Assembly: GCA_002104905.1 (NCBI GenBank)
Contig: MCFE01000318.1
Location: 32,141 to 96,140 of the forward strand
Direction: 5' to 3'
Source of the DNA: Basidiobolus meristosporus CBS 931.73
Taxonomy: Eukaryota > Basidiobolomycota > Basidiobolomycetes > Basidiobolales > Basidiobolaceae
Length of the DNA stretch: 64,000 nucleotides
A model generated the notes under the pieces. The model did no database searches. It saw only the letters and a program-made list of their open reading frames with translations, and had not been told where the DNA came from. This document shows, one piece after another, positions 44,296 through 55,359 of this stretch. Numbering within the stretch: the first letter of the stretch is position 1; every line of letters begins with the position of its first letter. The position numbers and the translations under genes are program-made.

Positions 44296-46784
44296 TTGAT
44301 ACTTTTATATTGGCACCTGGCTGTGGTTGTCACCTTGCGCAAACTGAGTCAGGTAAGTTTGTGACGTCTTTAGGCTTACCTCAGCCTTATGGATATGGCA
44401 TGCAGAGTGATAGCTCTGACAAAGAAGGCTCACTGATAGATTGTGAGCCTATCTCCCCTAACAACAGTACCGCACATTAGCCCGGTCAAATTACAATATG
44501 CAATACTATAATACCCATTGAAGCAGTTGCCAAGAATTCTTTATGGAGCCAAGTGAGCCCAGTAATTTGTCTACTGGTGAATGATGTAATGTTGTGCCTA
44601 GAGAAGCAACAGGTTTCTGCTAATATCAGTAATGGGGGCTTGGAGGATTTACTACTACTACTTGCCAAAATTATTCTGGGACGCAACTTAACATGTACAT
44701 GGTACATGTGGACAACTGTCATGTGGCTGGCAACTCATGGCCTGGGGACTGTCCTTACTGCAGCATGTTTTTACAGTTGCATGGCTTTCACATCCAAAAA
44801 TGCCACCTTTGCAACATGTCCAAATTGTCAGGAATCCACTACCATTGAGGGAAAACATTGTTCACACTGCAGATATATTTTGGTAATAACCTGTCTAAAG
44901 AAGCTCATGCAGCTCAACAGATATTGCAAAGCTATACAGTACCACACCTGGTGTCAATCAAGTGCAAACATATCCACTATATTTGATGGCAAACACTACA
45001 AACCACTACCAAGCAAGGGCTACTTTGAAGGTATGCATGATCATGCCTTTGCCTTAGCACTTGATGGATTCTAATTAAACAAGTACTCTACCAGCAAATT
45101 CTGCTGGCCACTAATTCTCACTAACCTAAATCTGCCGCCTGTCTTACAGGATCAAAGCAAAAGTTTAGTGGCAGTCTCACTGGTATCTGGGCCTAAATCA
45201 CCATCAATCCTGGATAGCTACCTGTATCCATTACTAAATTAATGGGTATGCCTTGCAGCAGGGCAACAGTAAATGACATCATGCCATAGAGCGCATTACT
45301 ACTTGCATCAGAGATACCCCAGCCATCAGCTACATAGCTGGCTTTTTGAGCACAATAGACGGTATTGCTGTCAAATGTGTGAGATCCAGGGGATTTACTC
45401 CATTACTCACATATATTAATGTTACCCAAACACCAACACTAAGAACATCATCTTCCCACACAGAGAATGTACAGAATTCAGTATGCAATTGCAACAAAGT
45501 TGCCAAGCTATAAGCCATTGGCCACAATATGGAATCAATTGGAAATCATAGATACTGAAGATAGATGGTATCTGTTAGAGCACAAGCTTTCCACTGGGAG
45601 CAATGTATTTGCTTTTCAACAATATCTCTATATAGATGACCAAGCTGTACATGGGGCATTTCAAGCTAAATGAGCCCTTTGAGATACCAGAGACATTTGA
45701 AAGAATTGACAAGATATTACAGAGAATGCACTACCCTAAGTACTTCCCATGGGTTCCAAGCAATTTTCATATGCATATGCAACAATACAACTGCAAAGAC
45801 TGGATGAACTGGATATGTATATGTTCACATGGTATTTTGAAGCCATTCCTATTAAGAGTATACGGGAAGCATTGGGAGTCATACATGACATTGTAGGAAT
45901 TCTATCCAGAAGCAGATCACCACTGCCAACTTGACATAAGTACAGGTCTTGTGCAAAGAGTTTATAACAGGATTTTAGAGGCTATACTACAAACATAGAG
46001 CTGAGCACATAGATCTCTGCCACTGCTATATCCATTCTGTACTCCATCTTGTTTGGTGTGTGGAGAATATTAGCCATTGCTTCACCCTTTGAGAGTTTAC
46101 TATTGAACCAATGTTTGGGGAGGTAGGAAGTCAAGTCAAGTTGCTTGTAATACCATATCCCAAAATCATCAAGAATATTTTCTTAAGTCTGTGATGGAAG
46201 TGATGAGTTGGCCCATGAATGGCAGCCAGGAAGAGTTGGAAAGTGCTGAGGACAGATGCACACATGAAGACACCTATGCCTAGGGCATTAAGAAGCTGAG
46301 CTGCCCCAATGCTTGGGTAATCAGTTAAATAATGCAAATTTGGGTTGGGTGCAACAAGCAACTAATTCTTATTCGGAAAACTCTACCTAGGTATGCCAGA
46401 TTTCTCATGGTCACAAGCCAACTGCTACACTATTCAATTTGGAATTCAACAAACAAGAGCCAGAGCACACCTATAAGGGGGACTAAAATCCAGCAGGGAG
46501 AAGGAATCTATTAGCTAAATCCCAAAAAGCTCATTGCAGATATACAGAAGATATTCATGGTAGATGTGGCAGTAACTAAGCATATCTTACAAGATGTATA
46601 TGTTACCAGCAATACAGGATATATGGCAACTTTGCAAGTATCACACTAAAAAGCCATAAAGTTGAGTTGATAAAAGTATGTCAATTGTAGCAGGTGTGCA
46701 TGTTTGTAGAGGTTAGTAAGCAGGAGGCAATAGTTTTTTTTTGATTTAAACTATATGTGAAATACTCAAGGTAGTAGTGGGTAA
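44296..46784 (+). pseudogene. Tnp2-like transposase, TE9 copy (most complete)
   Basis: This copy keeps the whole protein except the first ~60 codons. The acidic segment is FILAPGCGCHLAQTESGKF and MQSDSSDKEGSLIDCEPISP (44,268-44,480). The 173-codon open frame at 44,553-45,074 includes ANISNGGLEDLLLLLAKIIL, CPNCQESTTIEGKHCSHCRY, IFDGKHYKPLPSKGYFEGM and FALALDGF, with the DG acidic residue kept. After a TAA the core goes on as LNKYSTSKFCWPLIL and VSGPK, but the GD motif is frame-damaged. C-terminal motifs are MHYPKYFPWVPSNFHMHMQQ, CKDWMNWICICSHGILKPFL and a last NYMWNTQG-like end. The natural stop is near 46,782. It is flanked by its terminal repeat on the right. Confidence 0.78.
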
Positions 46785-47262
46785 GCAAATAAAGAGGGGC
46801 AATTCTACAGTGGAATATATGAATTGCACAAGGGGAGGCAGAAAAAACAAATACCATTTGGTAAATTAGTACAGTAGTATTATACAGAAGTAGTTGTGGG
46901 TCAATATACAGCTGTGATAATGCCATTGGAGACTTGCTGTGAGGCTGTCAAAATACTGTCAAGTTTTTTGCCATATAAGGCAATTGGATATACTGGCTGG
47001 TTTGATCCATTTAAAGTAGTTGTAGAGCACGTCCGGACTGCAACAATGCCATGCAACTATTGTCACAACACCAATCAAACCCTGTCAAGTTTTATAACTT
47101 TATTTGTCAGTAGAATTAGCAAAACACCGTTGTGATCCCATCACAAAATTGTCAAGAGGGTCACTGATTACAAGCTGCTGATATTAGGATGGTTTCTAAA
47201 CAGGATTCTGACAGCTCTTCTGGATTGGATCCACCAGTGGGACCAAAATATTTTGCATAGGT
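46785..47262 (+). other. TE9 transposase-side subterminal region and terminal repeat
   Basis: This is non-coding DNA with the conserved blocks ggaatatatgaattgcaca, gccatataaggcaattgga and caacaatgccatgcaactatt, ending GGGACCAAAATATTTTGCATAGG. It corresponds to 54,883-55,359 of TE13 and, in reverse, 6,506-6,983 of TE2. The repeated ctgtcaa / aaatactgtcaag type words may be transposase binding sites, as in related CACTA elements; this is inference. Confidence 0.7.
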
Positions 47263-47651
47263 GGAAGAATACACACCAAAAGCAACTGTGTTCAGATTGT
47301 GCCATCACCATTCAATATGGAATTTTCACAAATACAAGCAAGAGTGAACTTACAATGGGGACTAAGTTCTTTGCAGATATTCAGGAGACATTTATGGGAA
47401 AAGTGGGGCTACCAAACATAAGTTTGCAAGATGTATGTCACCAGCAATACAAGGTATAAAGCAACTTTGCAAGTATCACACTAAAAGGACATAAAACTGA
47501 GGTGATAGAAGTGTGGTAATTGCAGCAGGTGTGCATGCATGTAGAGGGTAGTAGGCAGGAGGCCATAGTTTATTTTGATAGGAACTATACTTGGACTACC
47601 CATGGTAGTCATGGGTTAGCAAATAAAGAGAGAAATGATTCTTCAGTGATG
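47263..47651 (+). pseudogene. TE10 transposase C-terminal fragment
   Basis: It matches the end of the Tnp2 frame (catcaccattcaatatggaa; FFADIQETFMGKVGLPNISL; a YTWTTHGSHG end) up to a stop near 47,614. It directly abuts the right end of TE9, so TE9 probably inserted in TE10. Confidence 0.7.
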
Positions 47652-48258
47652 CTTAAGATAGAGGGTACCTCTGAAGCAAAAGCTTTCCACTGTAGGCAAT
47701 GCATTTGCTCTTCAATAATATCCCCATACTAAAAACCAAGTTGTAAATGGGGCATTTGAAGCTTAGCAAGTCCTTTGCAGCACCAGAGAAACTTGAAAAA
47801 ATTGGCCAGATACTTTGGAGTATGTGCTACCCAAAGAATATTTCAGCAGCCCCAATCAACATTCATATAAATATGTGCAGATACACGTGGTGGTACACTC
47901 CTGAGAAGTTGTACACCTTGTAGTGGTGGCACTTTTCAACGTGAATACAGATTTTATGAAAACCAGATAAACTTAATATGGAGGGAATATGTTTGTGTAA
48001 AAGCTTATTGCTGGGAGCGATGCAAATACTCTGGAACAATACCCAGTACAGATGGCCATGTTCTACATGGGGCATTGCAAGCTAAATGAGTTCCTGGAAA
48101 TACAGGGTAAATGTGAAGGATTTGGTCTCATCCAACAGAGTATCTGATACCTAAAATACTTCTTGCAAGCTCTAATGAATAACCATACTTATATGCATTA
48201 AAGAAAGTGCAAAGATTTCACAAATGGGATATATACTTATTTAAGTGGCCTTCCCAAA
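47652..48258 (+). pseudogene. TE11 and other transposase fragments, left part
   Basis: At 47,652-47,890 a transposase piece on the plus strand reads KAFHCRQCICSSIISPY. A ~50 bp scrap (47,892-47,945, tgagaagttgtacaccttg) matches the opposite strand of the CPTCQES region. From 47,946 a plus-strand piece again gives KSLLLGAM- and KCKD-type codons up to tggccttcccaaa. TE12 is inserted there; the same host piece continues at 59,137. All are full of stops. Confidence 0.65.
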
Positions 48259-48739
48259 CCCTATGAAAAACAGCTTAATCCTGCAGGGGGATCCAATCTG
48301 GATTAACTATCAAGATGCTGTCAGGAGGCCAGTATAATACCAGCAGCTTGGAATTATTTATCATCTACATGACCCTATAATGGGATCACAATGGCATTTT
48401 GCTAATTTTACAGCCAAACAAAGTTGAAAAATATAACAATGTTTGTACTGTGTTTTGCCAAGGGTGTAATGGCATTGTTGGGGTCTCAGTGTGTGTTACA
48501 ACTTTTTGAGTGGATCTAACTGGCCAGTACATCCAATTGTTTTATATGGCAAAAAACTTGACAGTGTTTTGATGGCCTCTTTGCAAGCCTCTGATGGCAT
48601 TATCATGGCAGCATGTTGGCCTATAGCTACCTCTGTATAATGCTACCATACCAATTTACCAATCGGTATTTCCTTTTTCTACTTCCCCTTGCGCAATTCA
48701 TATATTCCACTGTAGAATTACCCTTCTTTGTTTGCATAC

Positions 48740-50754
48740 CAACTCCTACCTTGGGTATTTCACATATAGTTTGAATCAAAAAATACTACGGTCTCCTGCA
48801 TACTAACCTCTACAAAGGTGCACACCTGCTGCAATGACATACCTCTGTGACTTCAGCTATATGGCTTTTCAGTGTGATGCTTTCAAAGTTGATATATACC
48901 TTGCGTTGCTGGTAACATATGCATCTTGCAAAATATGCTTAGTTACTGCCACTTCTGCCCTTAATACCTCCAGAAAATCCGCAAAGAACTTTTTGGTATT
49001 CAGCCAACAGATTCCTTCTAACTGCTGGATTCTAGTCCCTCTGATAGGTGCATACCAGCTCTTGCTTGTGTGAATTCTGAATTGAATGGTGCAGATATTG
49101 GCTTGTGACCATGAGAAATCCAGCATACTCTGGTAGAGTTTTCCTAATAAAAGTTAGTACAACTCCCAAAAGGTGAAGTAAGGTCCAATATTCACAACAT
49201 GCCAAGCAAGATGGAGTAGCAAATGGACAGAGTAGTGGCCAAGATCTGCTTGTTCAGCTTTATGCTTGTAGTATAGTTGCTAAAATTCCGCCACAAACTC
49301 TTTGCACAAAAGCTGTAGATGCATCCAGTTGGCTTAATGATCCACTTTGGGATAAATATTTCTACAGTGTTTACATACAACTCCTATTGCTTCCATTGTA
49401 CTCTTGTTCAAAATGGATTCAGAAGACCACTTGAATAATTACATATCCAGTTCATCCAATCCTTGCACTGGTATTGTCACCTATGCATATGAGTGTTACT
49501 TGGAGCCTGTGGGAAGTACTTAGGTTAGCAGTGTGGTGGTATAGAGGTACTCCTGGGAGAAGCTACACAACTCAAGGTGTGTGAGGTGTCTGATGGGTGC
49601 AATAACCTTTGGGTCTAAACTGCTGGTGTCTTTGTCAATATGTCATTATGGTAAAAGCTCCTGCTTCTCTAGCTCCCTAGGTGCTCCAAGTGTTGCCAAA
49701 GGCCTCTGTGTGTCTTGTGCACTACCCTGAAAAGCTCCTTGATGGCAGGTCTGAGATGTACTGTTGAAGGCAGGTGCAGTGATCAACTGCTAATCAATAA
49801 GGGAGAAGTGTTACTGATAGAAGGGATGATTCATTGACTAGGGATTGACTTCCCGGAAATACTTTTCCTGATTGCCAAGTGATTACTAATGACAAGGTTC
49901 TAGAGAATTCCAGCCACCAGTGGAGTTCTTGATGACATCACTATGAGCTAAAAATATGCCAAGAGTGTCCTGGAAGGTTCTACAAGGCACAGCACATCCA
50001 ACCAATCAGGGATCAGTAGTCTGAAACCTGTGCAACATAGAGATACCATATATGGTATTTAAGTGGTAGGGATGGTAACACAGCCTTAGGTCATGTGCCA
50101 CAGGTACTTACATGGGTACTTGCCCAATTTAGATACATATAAAGAGCACAAAGCTGAATAACTTCTGGGATAACTAATGCTAATAACTAATCTGGGTAAA
50201 CATCATATGTGGATAATACTATTAATATGGGCAAAAGAAGATTGGGATAATACTGATAAGATGAAATATGGATAAGTACAGCATCATAGCTATATGAATA
50301 AACCTGTCTGTGGGAGGTATGCTTACCCTTCAACAGTGAATACTATGTAATATCTTGCCAATTCTTTTAAATTTCTCTGGTATCTCAAAGGGCTCATTTA
50401 GCTTGAAATATCCCATGTACAACTTAGTCATCAGTATGGGGATATTGTCAAAAAGCAAATGAATTACTCCCAGTGGAAAGCTTTTGCTCCAACAAATACT
50501 GTCTATTGTAAGTATCTCTGGTTTCCAGTTAATTGCATATTCTGGCCAATGGCTTATAGCTTGCTAGCCTTGCTGCAATGCATGCTGATTTCTGTATGTT
50601 CTCTCTGTGGGAAGATGATGCTTTTAGTGTGGGTACTTGGGTAATAATAGTGTGTGTGAATTATGGAGTAAGTCCCTTGGATCTCACATATCCAACACTA
50701 CTATTGTCTTTTGTGCACAGAAAAGCAAAAAGCTTTACAATATTTGTTGGCTAC
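48740..50754 (-). pseudogene. TE12 transposase, C-terminal part
   Basis: This is the C-terminal half of the Tnp2 frame on the minus strand, interrupted by the LTR at 49,532-50,335. MLDFSWSQANICTIQFRIHT lies at 48,869-49,126, and KHKAE- and WMNW-type codons at 49,250-49,500. After the LTR there is the SLPLGVIHLLFDNIP region and, at 50,600-50,700, FTHTI. The junction aaaagcaaaaagctttacaat near 50,725 joins the post-core region directly to the pre-core NRYCKA codons, so about 0.5 kb with the catalytic acidic residues is gone. Confidence 0.72.
49532..50335 (-). repeat. solo P-class LTR in TE12
   Basis: It starts TGTGGTGGTATAGAGG and ends GTATGCTTACCCTTCAACA. Flanking transposase sequence is continuous without it (ggttagcagtgaatac). 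The exact duplication is ambiguous: gcag on the left matches acag on the right if the LTR ends three bases earlier. Confidence 0.87.
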
Positions 50755-51073
50755 CCCTATGAAAAATTATTAAGATGATCCCATCAAAAGTTAATGTCCC
50801 ATGACTGAGAGGTACTGATCTTGTCAGGACACCGTCCAGAGACTGTTGAAAAATAATTGCACCCCAGATTTCACAAAAAACTTTGTCAAATTTTTTCATC
50901 ACAACAATGTATAAGTGGCTTTTGATTGGATCCCTGCCAATTTGCTCACTTTCTGATCCCAGACACTCTATCACCTCCTACGTTTGTGTGAATAGATTGG
51001 CTATTGCCTCTTTTTCACACTCCTTACTTCCTGACTCAACCATTTCTCTTACTTTTTGTGCGTACAAATTGAT

Positions 51074-53141
51074 TTATTTCCGTTGAAACTTCAGTAGTAC
51101 CTCAATTGCCAATTGTATTGACCTATACAAGTCTCTATACCCTACACTAACATTAAGCCCAACACCATACTCAACAAGCAACTCCATTAAAATCCACCAC
51201 TCAATAAGTATTTCTGCTGTAACACTCTGGTTCCACAACTTTGGCAGGAACACAACGGCTTTATGCCACTGTTCATTCACTAGTTCCCACACATCCTGGT
51301 CTTCAGCTGCACTGCAAGGTTGAGCTCCTCCTTTGCCAGTCTTTGCAATAAATCCTTGCAAAATTCCAGTGAGCTTTGTTGAGCACTGCTCTTGAAGAAG
51401 TGCTGCAGCCTCTTGGTGTGCCTATTAATGTTCCAAAACTCCACTGAAGGCATTGTGATAGTCTTTTGAGCTCTTGATGTTGTAGCCTTGTCTGTCAGTG
51501 GGATCTACACTCTGTCAACAATGGAGGCTGTGGAGGCTGTGGTAGACAAATTGCCTTTTTCAACAAACTCATCTACCTTGCTGGAGTGTAGCTCAACTGG
51601 CTGCGCTTCCAACTCTTGTGAAAACAGCAGTTTTCTTGTTGGTAATTCTTCTTGGCTATCATGAGATTCAGTCTGTTCCTGGCTTGCGGCGTTAATTGGC
51701 AAGAACTGCAGTTTTTCTGCATGCCTCCCTGTCTCAGGCTTGGGTTGACATTTTTCCCTTCGCCTTTTCCTTTATCACTGCCAGGTCTTTCACTGCTACT
51801 TGTCTGAGTGCTTCTTGTAAAGAACTATGTTTTCTCCCAGATAGATTCTGCTCTGACACATCTGTTTTGGCCTACTTGTCCCTTGCTGGCACTCTTCTGG
51901 CAACCTGACGCTTCTTTTCAGCTTGTTTTGAGCTCTCAACTGTAGTTGTGACAGGCTCCTGTAAAAGTGGCTGGTTTTTATCACTGCCAGGTGCTTCACT
52001 ACTACTTTGGCTGGGTGCTTCTTGAATGGTACTACACTTTTTCCTTGATAAATGTTGTGCTGGTGCATCAATGTCTGCCTGCTTGTCCTTAACTGGCACT
52101 CTTCCAGTTGCCTGACGTCTCTTTGATGCTTGTCTGGAGCTTTTAGCCCTGCTTGGAATAGGCTCTTGAGGAAGCCACTAGTTTTTAGCCATGGCACCCT
52201 TGTTCTTCTGCCTTTGATAGTTTCTGCTATTCTTAAGATACTTTCTTAGCATAACAATGCTGGCCCAAAATCCATTTGCCTGTATAAATCCAGGATAATG
52301 CTCATGGAACAAGTCAAGTGCATTCTGCTTGGCCTTGAGTTCCGGATGGTCCCATGGTATGCCAGCCTTAAGGTGATGGCATGCTAGACTTCTAATGGCC
52401 TCTTGTATATTAGCCCACTCTTCATTATTGCACTCAATGGCTTCACGGATCTTCAAGGTCTTTTGATTTTTAGGCTTTGGTATAAACAACACATTGTCTC
52501 CCTCCCATGCTATGATAGGTTTTTGCTGTGGGCTTTATCATTGGGCACTGTTGTTGTGCTTCAAAGACTGTACGGTGTTCCTCTGCTGTCACATTGGGAT
52601 ATGGCTCAATTCTTGGCCCTGACATTGAGCTACTTGAGTTCCTTCTTTGCAGCAAAGATACTGCTTTCTCTACCTGGGATACTGATTGCTCTACACGTAT
52701 TATCCACTCATCCTGTTTCTGGACTACTTCCTGATTTCTCAGGGCTATTGCATCTATCCTATGAGCCACTGCACCTAATTGCTTCATTAATGCTTTGGTA
52801 TGAGCTGACAACATACTTGATAATATGGGTGGTGGTGATGTAATCATGGCCACTTGCTGATCTTCAACAGAGGGTACTGGGTTTGCTACATTCTCATCTG
52901 CCTGAGCATAATGGTCAGCTTGTGGCTCTGCAGAGGTTCTCAAGTGCCTACTTGACTGAGAGCCTGAGGAGTCTGCATTATTACCTTCAATGGGCACACT
53001 GTCCACAGGGCCTTTTTTGGATGTAGCCTTGTTTGTTGCACTGAATGTCAAAGCAAGCTGTTGTCCAACTGTTCTTCTGTTGCTGTGAGTGGTAGGGTTT
53101 GGTTGAGAACCAGACAACTTTGCTTTATTTTTTGGCGGCAT
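51074..53141 (-). pseudogene. ORF2 of TE13, unknown coiled-coil transposon protein
   Basis: I do not recognise a family. From ATG 53,139-53,141 it reads MPPKNKAKLSGSQPNPTTHS, then a Ser/Gln-rich segment (TVGQQLALTFSATNKATSKK). A predicted coiled coil follows (MLSAHTKALMKQLGAVAHRI; RNQEVVQKQDEWIIRVEQSV; SQVEKAVSLLQRRNSSSS) at residues ~120-185, then RIEPYPNVTAEEHRTVFEAQ, open for 223 codons to 52,470. After a shift comes an alpha-helical domain EYNDEEWANIQEAIRSL, HEHYPGFIQANGFWASIVML and RKYLKNSRNYQRQ (52,178-52,492), perhaps DNA-binding. Two ~205 bp Lys/Ser-rich units follow, then the C-terminal part to TAA at 51,074. Conserved presence beside the transposase suggests a helper role, like TnpA of En/Spm; this is inference. 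Confidence 0.75.
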
Positions 53142-53363
53142 ATATATGCAAGTGAGTCAAACCAAAGGGGAAATAGTGTTACATATATGTGTGTATGTGG
53201 TGCCACAACTTTATTTATAATGCTTACTATGGCAGGTCATCATTGAATCTTACATTCATGTAAGTGCAATGTCTCAAATACATGACTGTCTTAAGTTCAA
53301 ATGAGTATTGACCAAAAAGTGACATAATAGCGTTACATTGTTGAAGGTCAAATTGTTTGCCCC
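53142..53363. promoter_or_regulatory. divergent spacer between ORF2 and transposase of TE13
   Basis: 222 bp separate the two start codons. The ORF2 side has an AT-rich tatatatgcaagtgagtcaaacc block, and atatatgtgtgtatgtgg occurs 20-60 bp from the ORF2 start. The same spacer is kept in TE4, TE8 and TE12 (for example 26,223-26,445 and 56,526-56,739). It must hold promoters for both genes; no experimentally known motif could be assigned. Confidence 0.6.
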
Positions 53364-54882
53364 ATGGACAAGACTACTTTGACTCAACACCATAAGAGAA
53401 GAGAAAAAAGACTATGTGGCTATTGTGGCAAGCCTCTCAGCCATGAAGCACGCAGACAGCATAGGAAGCATTACAAGAATCATGGCCAGTGTTTTGCCAC
53501 ACAAGTCATATTTGACCATTAATTGGTCACTACTGTACTAACATTACCTTGCCAGCCAGTTGATACTTTTATATTGGCACCTGGCCATCTTTGTCACCTT
53601 GTGCAAACTGAGTCAGGTGAGTTTGTGATGCCTTTAGGCTCACCTCAGCCTTCTGAATATGGCATGCAGAGTGATAGCTTTGATGAGGAAGGTTCACTGA
53701 TGGATTTTGAGCCTATCTCTCCTAACAACAGTACCACATATGAGCCTGGTCAAATCCCTATATGCAATGAGACAACACCCATTGAAACAAATGCTAAGGA
53801 TACTTTATGGGGTCATGAGTATCCACTACCCTAAGTACTTCTCATGGGATCCAATTAATATTCATACCCTTATGCAACAATACAAATGCAAAAACTGGAT
53901 GAACTGGATATGTATTTATTCAAGTGGTATTCTGAAGCCATTCCTACCAAGAGTACATTGGAAGCATTGGGAGTCATATGTGGACATTGTAGGAATATTT
54001 ATCCAGAAGTGGATCACCAATGCCAACTTGACGCATCTACAGCTGTTGTGTGAGGAGTTTGTAACGGGATTTGAGCGGCTGTACTACAAACATAAAGCTG
54101 AACATGTAGATCTCTGCCGCTACTGTATCCATTCTCTACTCCATCTTGCACAGTGTGTGGAGAATATTGGGCCTTGCTTGACCTTTTGGGAGTTTCCTAT
54201 GGAGCAGATGTGTTGGGATATAGGAAGACAAGTTAAGTTGCAGGTACTACCAAATCCCAATCTCATAAAGAATATAACCTTCAAGTCTGTCATGGATGTG
54301 ATGAGTTGGCACATGGAGGACAGCTAGAAAGAGTTGGAAAATACTGAGAACAAATGTGCACATGGAGACACCTATGCCTATGGCATTAAGAAGCTAAGCA
54401 GCCCCAATGCATGGGTAATCAGTTAAGTAATGCAAAGTTGGGTTGGGTGCAACAAGCAACTAATTTTTATCAGGAAAACTCCACCTAGATATGCTGGATT
54501 TCTTGTGGTCACAAGCCAACTTCTACACCATTCAATATGGAATTCACACAAACAAAAGCCAAAGCTCACCTATAAGGGGGACTAGAACCCAGCAGGGAGA
54601 AGGAATATATTGGCTAAATACCAAGAAGTTCTTTGCCAATATTCAGGAGGTATTATGGCAGAAGTGGCAACAACCAAGCATATGTTTGCAAGATGTATAT
54701 GCTACCAGCAGTACAAGGTATATGGCAACTTTGCAAGTATCACACTAAAAAGCCGTAAAGTTGAGGTGATAGAAGTATGTCAATTGCGGCAGGTGTGCGC
54801 ATTTGTAGATGCTAGTAAGCAGGAGGCCATAGTTTTTTTTGATTCAAACTATATGTGGAATACCCAAGGTAGTAGTGGGTAA
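53364..54882 (+). pseudogene. Tnp2-like transposase of TE13, core deleted
   Basis: ATG at 53,364 starts MDKTTLTQHHKRREKRLCGY and the CX2C..H..H region CGYCGKPLSHEARRQHRKHY, a probable zinc-binding N-terminus. A TAA lies at 53,520. The same frame continues as FILAPGHLCHLVQTESGEFV and EYGMQSDSFDEEGSLMDFEP to TLWG at ~53,816. There the sequence jumps to HYPKYFSWDPINIHTLMQQY in another frame, skipping roughly 1.2 kb compared with TE9, including both probable catalytic aspartates. The C-terminal part is open to a TAG at 54,327 (KCKNWMNWICIYSSGILKPF; FMDVMSWH-type end) and then broken to 54,882 (SNYMWNTQGSSG). Confidence 0.78.
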
Positions 54883-55359
54883 GCAAATAAAGAAAGGTGA
54901 TTCTACAGTGGAATATATGAATTGCACAAGGGGAGGTAGAAAAGGAAATACCATTTGGTAAATTGGTACGGTAGCATTATACAGAACCAGTGGCTGGCTG
55001 TCATACTGCCAAGAAAAAGCCATCAGAGTCTTGCTGTGAGGCCGTCAAAATACCGTCAAGTTTCTTGCCATATATGGCAATTGGAAGTCCTGGCCAACTG
55101 GATCCACTTAAAATAGTAATAGAGCGCTGAAAGACCGCAACAATGCCATGGAAATATTGTCACAGCACCAATCAAAAATTGTCAAGCTTTATCCCTTTAT
55201 TTGGCTGTAAAATTTGCAAAACACCGTCATGATCTTGTTATAAGACTGTCAGTAGGGTCACTAATTCCAAGCTGCTGTTATTATGACAGCCTCTAAATGG
55301 GATCTTAACGGATGATCTGGATCAGATCTACCCGCGGGACCAAATTATTTTTCATAGGG
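54883..55359 (+). other. TE13 transposase-side subterminal region and terminal repeat
   Basis: This is 477 bp of non-coding DNA ending in the terminal inverted repeat. It shares blocks with 46,785-47,262 and, reversed, 6,506-6,983 and 48,259-48,740. Short gtcaa / gtcat words (accgtcaag, accgtcatg, gactgtcag) recur and may be binding sites. Confidence 0.7.

Larger units (their letters stand above)
50755..55359. mobile_element. Tnp2-type transposon TE13, intact ends, internally deleted
   Basis: It is 4,605 bp long. The left end is CCCTATGAAAAATTATTAAG (ORF2 side) and the right end GGGACCAAATTATTTTTCATAGGG (transposase side). The host has ctac on both sides (50,751-50,754 and 55,360-55,363), a 4 bp duplication if the ends are symmetric or 3 bp (cta) if the left end has an extra C. 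Removing it restores the transposase frame of TE12 (ttggctacataagcttc). ORF2 and the transposase are divergent around a 222 bp spacer. The transposase core is deleted at ~53,816. It is the best copy for the element's layout. Confidence 0.9.
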
